64,000 nucleotides of DNA from DASRDU01 sp035652435 (GTDB lineage: Bacteria; Acidobacteriota; Blastocatellia; RBC074), in the NCBI GenBank assembly GCA_035652435.1, contig DASRDU010000180.1:1-64000 (forward strand), read 5' to 3'. The notes beneath the pieces were generated by a model. The model was not told the DNA's origin. It searched no databases and was given only the letters and a program-made list of their open reading frames with translations. Both the position numbers and the translations under genes were made by a program. Shown here piece after piece: positions 36,854-47,402 of this stretch (position 1 is its first letter; each line of letters starts with the position of its first letter).

Positions 36854-38695
36854 CTATGCCGCCGGTAACGTGATCCTGAACCGCGCGCCCGCACCGGATT
36901 GCGATTCAAGCTCGATCCTCCCGTTGTGCAGCTGGACGGCGCGGAACGCCTGCGCGAGTCCGATGCCGCTCCCCTGCGGTTTGGTCGTGTAGTAGAGGTT
37001 GAAAATCTTGTCGCGCACCTCTTCGGGGATGCCCGGCCCCTGATCGCTGACCGTGATCTGCACCTGTCCGCGCGCGTCGCGCGCGGTCGCAACGCGCAGC
37101 TGCCCGCCGTCGGTCATCGCCTGGCACCCGTTGATGACGATGTTGAGAATCGCCTGCTTGAGCAGGTCGGCGTCGGCCTTGATCCCGAGCGGGCCTTCGG
37201 CGTAACGCTCGACTATTTCGACGCCGTCGGTGCGCGCGTCGGCGGCGAGCAGCATGACTTCGCGCACGAGCGTGTTGGCGTCGGCGGCAACCAGCTTCAG
37301 CTCGACCGGGCGCGTGAAGTCGAGGAAGGTCTGGACCACGCGGTTCAGGCGGTTGACTTCCGAAGTCAGCACCTGCACGTGCGTCTTCGGGTCGAGCCCG
37401 GCTTCGAGCTTGGCGTTGAGCAGTTCGAGGTGCAGCACCATCGCGTGCAGCGGGTTTTTGACTTCGTGCGCGACGCCGGAAGTGATGCGGCTGAGCGCCG
37501 CGAGTTTCGTCGCGTAATCGAGCTGCGTTTCCAGCTGCCGGAGTGACTCGAAATCGCGCAGCGTCAGCAGCGCCCCCGCCGGTTTGCCGTGGTCTTCAAA
37601 CAGCTGCACCGACGCGAGGATCTTCTGCGGGTCATCGCCGTTGGCCGCCACGGACGTGGTCTCCTGCAGCGACTGGTGTGAGGCGTAGGCGCGCTCGGTC
37701 AGCGCGGCGAGCGGGTGCTGCGCGCCGAGCGCCGCGGTGATTGATTTGCCGCGCAGAGTGAAATGGCCGCCGCTCAGCAGCCGCTCGGCCTCCGGGCTGG
37801 CCATCAGCACGCGCCGCTCGCGGTCGAGCAGCAGCACGCGCTCCGAGAGGCTGCCCAGGACCTGCTGCAGCTGGTCGCGCATAGTCTCCAGCTCCAGCCG
37901 GTTGCCCGCGAAACGTTTGCCCAGCACGCGCAACCGCTGCGTCACGCTGTTGGGGTCGTTGCTGCCATTGGCCGGAGCCAGCCGGGCAACGGGCTCGCTC
38001 GCGTGTGCCTCCTGCAGGAGGACGGCGGCGCTCTCGGCTTCGAGCTGTTCGATGCTCTTCGTCAGCTCACGCAGCGGGCGCAGCACTATGCCGGAAGTCA
38101 GCAGCGCGACGAGCAGCGAGAGACCTGTGACGGCCAGCAGCGCGATCACCGTCATCCGCACCGGCATCTGCAACTCGGCGGCGAGCGCGCCGGCCGACAC
38201 GCCCATCAGGATTTTTCCGAAAGGCCTGTCGTTCAGGCCCAGCGGACTCACCATTTCGTAAACGACGTCCTTCTGCCGCAGCGCCCGCAACAGACGGAAC
38301 CAGGAGGCCTGCTCCAGCTCCTCGAATGACCTGACGCGCGCGTTGGCCTGACGAATGCCATGCGGGTCGGCCAGCGCGATTGTTTCGCCCTCAATCGAAA
38401 CAATCGCGAGGTAAGCGAAATCTCCGTTCTTCCCCGTCCCCGATTCGAGCAGCGTCCGCAGAGCCTTGTCTTCGCCAATCGCCTGCTGCGGTCGAATCTG
38501 CGGGTTACTGAGAATCGCCTGCTGCGCGAAGGCGAAGATCTGCGCGTAAGTCACCTTCTCAGCCGCATGCCGCGCCGCGATCCGGGCATTGATCAGCCGT
38601 GAAAGATTGATAATTGTCAGCGTGCCAGCTATCGCCAGAATTAGTAAGGAAATTACCAGCAGATGTCGTGTGCGAACGCTCGGATGCCACATCAT
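36854..38695 (-). CDS. NtrB-like sensor histidine kinase (orphan)
   Basis: A 613-residue membrane kinase. TM1 (~10-30) and TM2 (~180-205) flank a periplasmic sensor of about 150 residues. A HAMP-like linker, a PAS domain (~270-375; LLLDRERRVLMASPEAERLL) and the HisKA domain follow, with phospho-His in GVAHEVKNPLHAMVLHLELL. The HATPase has N-box NIVINGCQAM, G1 DQGPGIPEEV and G2 GSGIGLAQAF. The H-box and PAS arrangement resemble NtrB/AtoS kinases that drive sigma-54 activators. No response regulator gene is next to it in the window. The ribosome binding site is weak (GAGTGG). Confidence 0.9.
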   Translation of the reverse strand: MMWHPSVRTRHLLVISLLILAIAGTLTIINLSRLINARIAARHAAEKVTYAQIFAFAQQAILSNPQIRPQQAIGEDKALRTLLESGTGKNGDFAYLAIVSIEGETIALADPHGIRQANARVRSFEELEQASWFRLLRALRQKDVVYEMVSPLGLNDRPFGKILMGVSAGALAAELQMPVRMTVIALLAVTGLSLLVALLTSGIVLRPLRELTKSIEQLEAESAAVLLQEAHASEPVARLAPANGSNDPNSVTQRLRVLGKRFAGNRLELETMRDQLQQVLGSLSERVLLLDRERRVLMASPEAERLLSGGHFTLRGKSITAALGAQHPLAALTERAYASHQSLQETTSVAANGDDPQKILASVQLFEDHGKPAGALLTLRDFESLRQLETQLDYATKLAALSRITSGVAHEVKNPLHAMVLHLELLNAKLEAGLDPKTHVQVLTSEVNRLNRVVQTFLDFTRPVELKLVAADANTLVREVMLLAADARTDGVEIVERYAEGPLGIKADADLLKQAILNIVINGCQAMTDGGQLRVATARDARGQVQITVSDQGPGIPEEVRDKIFNLYYTTKPQGSGIGLAQAFRAVQLHNGRIELESQSGAGARFRITLPAA

Positions 38696-39045
38696 TCGGC
38701 CACTCTGTAATTGCGCGCCCTTGCGGTTCAGGCAGGACGGGGGGCTCCCTTTTAAGAATGTTGACTGTGTCGGGTGACAATGTAGTCTGTTGTCATTTGC
38801 CTTTCAAGGCTGGTTGCATCAACAATTGTCCGTCACATCACCCGGACTCATTCAGTTACCACACCAGACTGCCGCAAAGGGGAGGCCTTCTGGCAGGCTT
38901 CGGGCCCCGGGCCGAATGGTGTCTTTAGCCCCGGGCTCGTGGGAGTGAATTCCAGTCGGGCGGCAATCATTACCCGGGTCACGCGGGCGTTCGCGTGACT
39001 ATCTGTCAACAACAGGAAGTTGATCAAAACCACGAAGGAGTGCCC
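38696..39045. other. 350-base divergent intergenic region
   Basis: This separates the leftward histidine kinase and the rightward SYLF gene and holds no gene-like frame. It contains the TGACAA-N9-TTGTCA inverted repeat described separately and a GAAGGAG ribosome binding site at its right end. Confidence 0.5.
38775..38795. promoter_or_regulatory. Candidate operator TGACAA-N9-TTGTCA
   Basis: TGACAA at 38775-38780 and TTGTCA at 38790-38795 form a perfect inverted repeat with a 9-base spacer, 80 bases upstream of the histidine kinase start. A TTGACT at 38761-38766 lies just to its left. The size and symmetry suit a dimeric repressor, whose identity is unknown. Confidence 0.45.
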
Positions 39046-39756
39046 ATGAAGATTCGACAAGCTGCAACCCTCGCCGCAACTCTCTGCCTTGTACTCGTGA
39101 CGAGTGCCGTCTGTCTGGCGCAGGGTAACAAAATCAAGGACGAAGTCTCACAGGCCACCAAGGCCTCAACCGTCTTCCGCGAAATTATGGCGGCGCCGGA
39201 CAAGGCCATCCCGAAAAACGTGCTGGATGACGCCGAGTGCATCGCCGTTTTCCCGCAGGTCATCAAGGCCGGCTTTGTGGTCGGCGGTCGCGGCGGTCGC
39301 GGCGTGGCGAGTTGTCGCACGGCCACGGGCTGGAGCGCGCCCGCTTATTTCACTCTCGGCGGCGGCAGCATCGGGTTGCAGATCGGCGCGCAATCCACCG
39401 ACTTCGTGCTGCTCTTTATGAACAAGAATGGCCTGAACAGCCTGCTCTCGGATAAGTTCGAGGTCGGCGGTGACGCTTCGGTGGCCGCCGGGCCGGTGGG
39501 CCGTCAGGCGGGGGCTTCGACCGACGCGAAACTCAGCGCGCAGATCCTTTCCTACTCGCGCAGCAGGGGGCTCTTTGCGGGCCTCGAACTGAAGGGCGTC
39601 GTGATCAAGCCCGACAAGGATGACATGCGTGATGTTTACGGCGAAGGCGTCACGGCGAAGGAAGTTCTGAAGGAAGGCAAGGTCAAAGCGCCGGCCGCCG
39701 TGCAGGTCTTCCCCAAAACTCTGGCCGGCTACTCCGCGCGCAGGGCAAAGAAGTAA
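39046..39756 (+). CDS. SYLF-domain (Ysc84-type) lipid-binding exported protein
   Basis: A 236-residue protein. A signal peptide (LAATLCLVLVTSAVCLAQG) precedes a SYLF domain (PF04366): VLDDAECIAVFPQVIKAGFV, VVGGRGGRGVASCRT, and the DAKLSAQILSYSRSRGLFAG end. In eukaryotes the domain binds phosphoinositides; bacterial roles are poorly known but exported copies are very common in Acidobacteria and Proteobacteria. GAAGGAG lies six to seven bases before ATG 39046, which removes an upstream in-frame extension. Confidence 0.9.
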   Translation: MKIRQAATLAATLCLVLVTSAVCLAQGNKIKDEVSQATKASTVFREIMAAPDKAIPKNVLDDAECIAVFPQVIKAGFVVGGRGGRGVASCRTATGWSAPAYFTLGGGSIGLQIGAQSTDFVLLFMNKNGLNSLLSDKFEVGGDASVAAGPVGRQAGASTDAKLSAQILSYSRSRGLFAGLELKGVVIKPDKDDMRDVYGEGVTAKEVLKEGKVKAPAAVQVFPKTLAGYSARRAKK

Positions 39757-39770
39757 CTTCATCAGTATTG

Positions 39771-39823
39771 AGCAGAACAAACGGAAAGACCGGCCGGACG
39801 CCGGTCTTTCCGTTTGTTCTGCT
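39771..39823. terminator. Perfect 24-bp hairpin after the SYLF gene
   Basis: A 24-base arm (39771-39794, starting AGCAGAACAAACGG) pairs perfectly with 39800-39823 around a 5-base loop. It begins 14 bases after the SYLF stop. No T-run follows, but the A- and T-rich arm ends allow termination in both directions; it also isolates the tetR promoter downstream. Confidence 0.8.
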
Positions 39824-39932
39824 GAAGTTGCTTGTTCCGTCTTCTCGAATTTTCCCTGATTGGGTCACCTGTGCCTGCCGGGCTATGGCAGGTCAAACGT
39901 TTGTAAAATCTGCCGCTTTGATCCCTGATTGC

Positions 39933-39976
39933 TTGACATTAAAAGCTCTGACAGGTAGAAGAATGAACGTTCATTC
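39933..39976 (+). promoter_or_regulatory. tetR promoter overlapped by a perfect 16-bp palindromic operator
   Basis: TTGACA at 39933-39938 is a consensus -35, and 17 bases later TAGAAG at 39956-39961 is a plausible -10. The perfect palindrome GAATGAACGTTCATTC at 39961-39976 begins on the -10 and covers the expected transcription start. It lies 45 bases before the TetR start codon. Autorepression by this TetR protein is the simplest reading; TGAACGTTCA cores are typical of TetR-family sites. Confidence 0.75.
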
Positions 39977-40021
39977 CGCGTCTGCGGGGGCGGAAACATC
40001 TGATCCCGGAATTATTCGTCA

Positions 40022-40633
40022 ATGACCAACATCGCACACTCAAAAGTCACGCACCTGTACGACAGCAGCGAAGCCGGCGGCAAACGCGAGGCGATTCTCA
40101 AAGCCGCGCTTCAGTTATTCACCGAGCGCGGCTTCCATGGCACGGCCATGCCGCTCGTCGCGGAACTGGCCGGGGTCGGTGCGGGCACTATCTACCGCTA
40201 CTTCGAGAGCAAGGAGGCGCTGGTCAATACGCTTTACCGGGACTGGAAGGAGTTTCAGCTGGCCACGATCCTGCGGGATATGCCGCCTGAGGCCCCGTTG
40301 CGCGAACAGTTTCACATCTACTGGAACCGGCTCGCCGATTTTGCCAAAGAGTACCCGACCGCCTTCGGGTTTCTGGAGCTTCATTTCCACGCGCCTTATC
40401 TGGACGAGAAGAGTCGCGCTATCGAAGAGCGCGGTCACAACGCGATGGTCGGCTATTTCCAGGAGTGCCTGCGGCAGCAGGTCGTCAGGGACGCCCCGGC
40501 CGAGGTGCTGGGGAGCCTGGTGATGGGCGCTTACATCGGCCTCGTCAAGGCCAGCCGCAACGGGTGCCTCGAGCTGACGCGGGACGTACTTGATCAGGCC
40601 GAGGAGTGCTGCTGGGCGGCAATCAGGCGCTGA
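40022..40633 (+). CDS. TetR/AcrR family transcriptional regulator
   Basis: A 203-residue repressor. The N-terminal helix-turn-helix (~20-65) reads REAILKAALQLFTERGFHGT and GVGAGTIYRYFESKEALVNT. The C-terminal ligand domain contains FHIYWNRLADFAKEYPTAFG. It is the first gene of the co-directional block that includes the five cytochrome/copper-monooxygenase paralogues, which start 117 bases after its stop; no clear terminator lies between. A palindromic operator overlaps its own promoter, so it probably controls itself and perhaps the array. Its inducer is unknown. Confidence 0.92.
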   Translation: MTNIAHSKVTHLYDSSEAGGKREAILKAALQLFTERGFHGTAMPLVAELAGVGAGTIYRYFESKEALVNTLYRDWKEFQLATILRDMPPEAPLREQFHIYWNRLADFAKEYPTAFGFLELHFHAPYLDEKSRAIEERGHNAMVGYFQECLRQQVVRDAPAEVLGSLVMGAYIGLVKASRNGCLELTRDVLDQAEECCWAAIRR

Positions 40634-40749
40634 ATCTATGAACCGGCGGGGATCAGCATTCGTATCTTTCGTATCTGTTGATCTCCTGGGCATTAACAAA
40701 TCATCGGTGGTATCACCTTCACCTGAACTTTTCGGAGCTGAGTCAGAGC

Positions 40750-42417
40750 ATGAAACGTATCGTCATCAGTAGTCTTCTCATCACTCTCGTCGCTGGTCTC
40801 TTCCTTTCACAGCAGGTCGGCAGCGCGAAATCCACGCCGGCAAAACAAGTCACCTTCAGCAAGGATGTGGCGCCGATCTTTTACGCGAAGTGCGCCGAAT
40901 GTCACCGGCCCGGCGAAAGCGCGCCGTTCTCGGCGCTCGCTTACAAGGACGCCCGGCCCTGGGCGAAATCCATCCGCGAGAAAGTTGTTAATCGGACGAT
41001 GCCGCCCTGGCACGCCGACCCGCACTACGGGGAGTTCAAAAATGACCGCCGCCTGACGCAGGCCGAAATTGACACCATTGTCGCGTGGATTGATCAGGGC
41101 GCGAGGGAAGGCAATCCGAAGGATCTGCCGCCCGCGCCGAAGTTCACCGAAGGCTGGATGATTGGCACGCCCGATCTCGTCATCCCGATCCCGGAAGAGT
41201 ACACCTACAAGGCCGGGGCCGATGAGTATCAATACTTCGACGTGCCGACGAATTTCACCGAAGACAAATATATCCAGATGGCCGAGGCGCGACCCACCAA
41301 TCGCAAAATCGTCCACCACATCATCGCCTTCATCGTCCCGCCGGGCACCCCGAGCATGGGGAAGATGACGCCGGAGCAGCGGTACAAGGCGATGGAAGCG
41401 GCGCTCAAAAATTCGCCCTTCTACCGCGACGGTTACCTGATGCGCATGAAACCGGATCAGCCGGTAGTGGATGACGGCTGCGACCCGGCCAACGCGCGTC
41501 GCGGCGGCGGCAATGACAACATCCTGACCGGCTACGCTCCGGGCCACAACTCCGACATCTTCGCGCCGGGACTGGGCAGGAAAGTTCCGGCCGGCTCGAC
41601 CATCCGCTTCCAGATTCATTACTCGAATCAGACGCTCGGCGGCAATTCGGTTGAGAAAGACCGTTCGATGATCGGGCTGATCTTCTCGAAGGAGCCGCCG
41701 CAGAAACTGGTGAGTACGAACTCCATCGGCAACATCTTCTTCAAAATCCCCGCCGGCGCCGAGAACCATATGGTGACGGCATGCCGCACCCTCAGGCGCG
41801 ACACGACGCTCTACGGGCTGCTGCCGCACATGCACCTGCGCGGAAAATCAATGGAATATAAAGTCTTCTACCCTGACGGGAGGTCGGAAATTCTGCTGAG
41901 CGTGCCGAAGTGGGATTTCGGGTGGCAGACCAATTACCTGCTGAAAGAGCCGAAGCGGATTCCGAAGGGCAGCCGGATTATGGTCACCGCCTTTTTCGAC
42001 AACTCGGCGAAGAACAAGTTCAACCCCGACCCGACCAAAGACGTTCGCTACGGCGAGCCGACCTACGATGAGATGATGCTCGGCTTTATGGATTTCGTCA
42101 CCGACGCGCCCGTCGTGGCGCAGGTTGACCCGAAGATTCTGGACAGCTACACCGGCAAATACGAAATCAGGCCGAACGTTTTTGCCACCGTCACGCGCGA
42201 CGGCAACAAACTCGTCGTGCAGGCCCCGATGATGGCGCAGATGGAATTCCTGCCGGAATCGGAGACGAATTTCTTCATGAACAAAGGCGGCGCGGAAGCT
42301 TCCTTCGTCAAAAACGACAAGGGCGAACTGGAGGTCATCCTGTTTATGGGGAACAACTCCATTCGCGCGAAGAAGGCCAAAGACAACGCCCCTGCCGCAG
42401 GCGGCGGGCAGCAATAG
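40750..42417 (+). CDS. Paralogue 1: exported cytochrome c - type II copper monooxygenase-like protein
   Basis: A 555-residue protein. A signal peptide leads to a cytochrome c domain with CAECH (C48, C51, H52) and a probable distal ligand M84 in TMPPWHADP. The C-terminal part matches the two-domain type II copper, ascorbate-dependent monooxygenase fold (PHM/DBH). HH189-190 (KIVHHIIAF) and H290 (FQIHYSN) correspond to the CuH ligands; H360/H362 (PHMHLRGK) and a Met of YDEMM (442-443) to CuM. C244 (DDGC) and C345 (TACRT) may pair. Residues ~455-545 form an extra DUF3471-like module. GGAG upstream supports ATG 40750. Predicted to oxidise an unknown substrate in the periplasm, with haem supplying electrons. 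Confidence 0.85.
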   Translation: MKRIVISSLLITLVAGLFLSQQVGSAKSTPAKQVTFSKDVAPIFYAKCAECHRPGESAPFSALAYKDARPWAKSIREKVVNRTMPPWHADPHYGEFKNDRRLTQAEIDTIVAWIDQGAREGNPKDLPPAPKFTEGWMIGTPDLVIPIPEEYTYKAGADEYQYFDVPTNFTEDKYIQMAEARPTNRKIVHHIIAFIVPPGTPSMGKMTPEQRYKAMEAALKNSPFYRDGYLMRMKPDQPVVDDGCDPANARRGGGNDNILTGYAPGHNSDIFAPGLGRKVPAGSTIRFQIHYSNQTLGGNSVEKDRSMIGLIFSKEPPQKLVSTNSIGNIFFKIPAGAENHMVTACRTLRRDTTLYGLLPHMHLRGKSMEYKVFYPDGRSEILLSVPKWDFGWQTNYLLKEPKRIPKGSRIMVTAFFDNSAKNKFNPDPTKDVRYGEPTYDEMMLGFMDFVTDAPVVAQVDPKILDSYTGKYEIRPNVFATVTRDGNKLVVQAPMMAQMEFLPESETNFFMNKGGAEASFVKNDKGELEVILFMGNNSIRAKKAKDNAPAAGGGQQ

Positions 42418-42454
42418 AATCTGAAAATCACAGATTCGCACTTAAACCATCAGC

Positions 42455-42483
42455 CACAGACACCGTGTAGCACGGTGTCTGTG
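42455..42483 (+). terminator. Intercistronic hairpin between paralogues 1 and 2
   Basis: CACAGACACCGTG at 42455-42467 pairs perfectly with 42471-42483 around the loop TAG: 13 base pairs with a 3-base loop, 37 bases after the stop of paralogue 1. No T-run follows. It probably processes or partly terminates the transcript. Confidence 0.65.
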
Positions 42484-42506
42484 CCGCATTCAGGGAGCAG
42501 ACGGCA

Positions 42507-43973
<1,467 letters not shown>

Positions 43974-43975
43974 GC

Positions 43976-44365
43976 AAATGTCCGGCGAACAGGAGTTGAG
44001 TGGCTACGGATACGATGGATTGGAGACAGGACCTGCAACGCCGATTTCCAGACTGGCAGTCCGCTGAGGCCATTGCACAATGGCCCGCTGTCACCGACAC
44101 GCTTTCGGTCGGGCAGCGGGTAGTCGGTGAAGTTATCGCAATAGCTGAATTTGGTCTATGGCTGGACATCGGCGTTGGATTCCCGGCACTCCTGCTCCTG
44201 CCTTATGCAGGCGCGGCACAACGCGCACCAGCCCGCTCTGAAGAGATCGCACACATCGGGGAGATCATTGATGCTCGAATCCGTGTAATGGGACCCAGGG
44301 GGGAAATCGGGCTCACACAAAATAGAATGACGTAATCCAACGAAGCTGCTTTTTCGCCGGACGTT
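43976..44365. repeat. Inverted 13-bp repeats flanking the S1-domain gene; 14-mer shared with 47 kb
   Basis: AATGTCCGGCGAA at 43977-43989 and its inverted copy (one mismatch) at 44353-44365 flank the small S1-domain gene. The left copy, extended to AAATGTCCGGCGAA, recurs just after the stop of paralogue 4 (47366-47379). So the same sequence follows the stops of paralogues 2 and 4. It could mark a duplication unit of the array or the edges of an inserted cassette. Confidence 0.65.
44000..44335 (+). CDS. Small S1 RNA-binding-domain protein
   Basis: A 111-residue protein with an S1/OB-fold domain in its second half: VGQRVVGEVIAIAEFGLWLD, then IGEIIDARIRVMGPRGEIGL. The N-terminal 30 residues (DWRQDLQRRFPDWQSAEAIA) are not recognised. 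The start is GTG at 44000, with AGGAG four bases upstream. It has no functional link to the cytochrome/copper proteins around it and is bounded by inverted repeats, so it was probably inserted into the array. A role in RNA binding or translation is inferred from the domain only. Confidence 0.72.
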   Translation: MATDTMDWRQDLQRRFPDWQSAEAIAQWPAVTDTLSVGQRVVGEVIAIAEFGLWLDIGVGFPALLLLPYAGAAQRAPARSEEIAHIGEIIDARIRVMGPRGEIGLTQNRMT

Positions 44366-44386
44366 ACTTTCAGAAGAAGGTGAACA

Positions 44387-46087
44387 ATGAGACGCGCATT
44401 ATTCCTGACTCTGCTGCTGACGGCTGGCGTTGCTTCTTCGTTTATCTCAACGGGCAGCGCCAGCAGCGGCAAAACTGATAAGCGGAACGTCACTTTCAAT
44501 AAGGACGTGGCGCCGATCTTTTTCAGGAACTGCGTGCAATGTCACCGCCCGGATGACATCGCGCCGATGTCTCTGCTCAGTTACAAGGACGCGCGTCCGT
44601 GGGCGAAATCAATTCGCGAAAAGGTCGCGAGCCGCGCGATGCCCCCGTGGTCTGCCGACCCGCATTACGGCGAGTTCTCGAACGAGATGCGGCTGACTCA
44701 AGCCGAAATTGACGCTATCGTCGCGTGGGTTGATGGCGGCGCGAAGGAAGGCAACCCAGGGGATCTGCCGCCCGCGCCGCGATTCAGCGAAGCCTGGGAG
44801 GTCGGCAAACCCGATGTTGTGCTGACGATGCCGCAGGAATGCGAACTCCCGCCTACGGGCGTTGACGATTATCTTTACTTCCGCGTGCCGACGAACTTCA
44901 CCGAGGACAAATGGATTCAGGCCGCCGAATTCCGCCCCGGCAACAAGCGGGTGGTCCATCACGCAGTCGTCTTCGTCGAAACGCCGATGATGTACAGGAT
45001 GGCACAGGACGCCGCCCGCAAAAGCGGCAAGGACGTGATGAGCCCGCTCTCGCTTTTTGAGATGGAGCGGATGCCCAACTCGCGGCACGAAGGCACGGTC
45101 AACCGCACCAAAGCCGACGCGCCCGTTGTCAACGACGCCTGCGCGAAGGGCGGCAGAGGCACTCCCGGTCATGGCGGCGGCGGCGGCTCGCCACTGCTTT
45201 CGGCCTACGCGCCCGGCAGGAACGCAGATGTCTATCCGGCGGGGATGGCCAAGCGCATCCCGGCGGGCTCGAATCTGATCTTCCAGATGCATTACTCCAA
45301 GACTACGGGCAAACCGGAAAGAGACCGCACGAGTATCGCACTCGTCTTTGCGAAACAGCCGGTCGAGAAGATGATTGAGACGCTGCTCGTTGTGAACGAC
45401 CTCTTCGCCATCCCGCCCGGCGCCGAAAATCACGAAGCCAACGCCTGCTTTACCTTCCGCCGCGACGGGCAACTGGTCAACTACATGCCACACATGCACG
45501 TGCGCGGGAAGGATATGAAGTACGAGGTCATTTACCCGGACGGTAAGCGTGAGACGCTGCTTTCGGTCAATTACAATTTCAACTGGCAGACGCTCTACAA
45601 GCTGAAGAACCCGGTCGCGGTTCCGAAAGGCGCGCGCTTCGTCGTCACCGCGCACTTCGACAATTCGGCCAGGAACAAGCTCAACCCTGATCCGACGAAG
45701 ACCGTGCGTTTTGGCGAACCGACTTACGACGAGATGCTCGTCGGCTTCGTGGACTACGCGCGCGAGAAGCCGCAGGAACACGTCATCGCCAAAGTCGCGC
45801 CGCAGGTTCTCGACGCGTATGTTGGCGAATACTCCGCGGGACTCGGGCCCCGGTTCCAGATCACACGCGAAGGCGATAATCTTTTCATTATCCTGCCCGG
45901 ACAGCCCGCGCTCCCGGTCACTCCGGAATCCGAGACGAAATTCTTCTTCAAGGACATCGAGGGCGCGCAGCTGACATTCGTCAGGAACGAGCAGGGCGAA
46001 GTGAGTGAATTGCTGGCCGAGTTCGGCCAGCAGAAAATCAAAGCGAAGAAGATGGATAAAGCTGCGGCAGGCAGCGAAAACAAATAG
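44387..46087 (+). CDS. Paralogue 3: exported cytochrome c - type II copper monooxygenase-like protein
   Basis: 566 residues. After a signal peptide come the haem motif CVQCH (49-53) and distal AMPPWSADP, in which the first His of the usual WHADP is replaced by Ser. Copper-site motifs are intact: RVVHHAVVF, FQMHYSK, PHMHVRGK and TYDEMLVGF. The Cys pair is kept (NDAC and NACFT). A glycine-rich insert (GHGGGGGS) lies between the first two motifs. The C-terminal ~95 residues (VLDAYVGEYSAGLGPRFQIT onward) form a DUF3471-like module as in paralogue 1. AGAAGG upstream fits ATG 44387. The pattern of motifs suggests a distinct substrate or partner rather than a simple gene copy. Confidence 0.85.
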   Translation: MRRALFLTLLLTAGVASSFISTGSASSGKTDKRNVTFNKDVAPIFFRNCVQCHRPDDIAPMSLLSYKDARPWAKSIREKVASRAMPPWSADPHYGEFSNEMRLTQAEIDAIVAWVDGGAKEGNPGDLPPAPRFSEAWEVGKPDVVLTMPQECELPPTGVDDYLYFRVPTNFTEDKWIQAAEFRPGNKRVVHHAVVFVETPMMYRMAQDAARKSGKDVMSPLSLFEMERMPNSRHEGTVNRTKADAPVVNDACAKGGRGTPGHGGGGGSPLLSAYAPGRNADVYPAGMAKRIPAGSNLIFQMHYSKTTGKPERDRTSIALVFAKQPVEKMIETLLVVNDLFAIPPGAENHEANACFTFRRDGQLVNYMPHMHVRGKDMKYEVIYPDGKRETLLSVNYNFNWQTLYKLKNPVAVPKGARFVVTAHFDNSARNKLNPDPTKTVRFGEPTYDEMLVGFVDYAREKPQEHVIAKVAPQVLDAYVGEYSAGLGPRFQITREGDNLFIILPGQPALPVTPESETKFFFKDIEGAQLTFVRNEQGEVSELLAEFGQQKIKAKKMDKAAAGSENK

Positions 46088-46106
46088 CGGATCAAAGGTG
46101 AAAACC

Positions 46107-47363
<1,257 letters not shown>

Positions 47364-47402
47364 AAATGTCCGGCGAATTTGAGTTCGCCCGACAAGTTCG
47401 TG

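Noticed and set aside
42147..42441. Minus-strand frames across the end of paralogue 1
   Set aside because: They are antisense shadows with no start signal.
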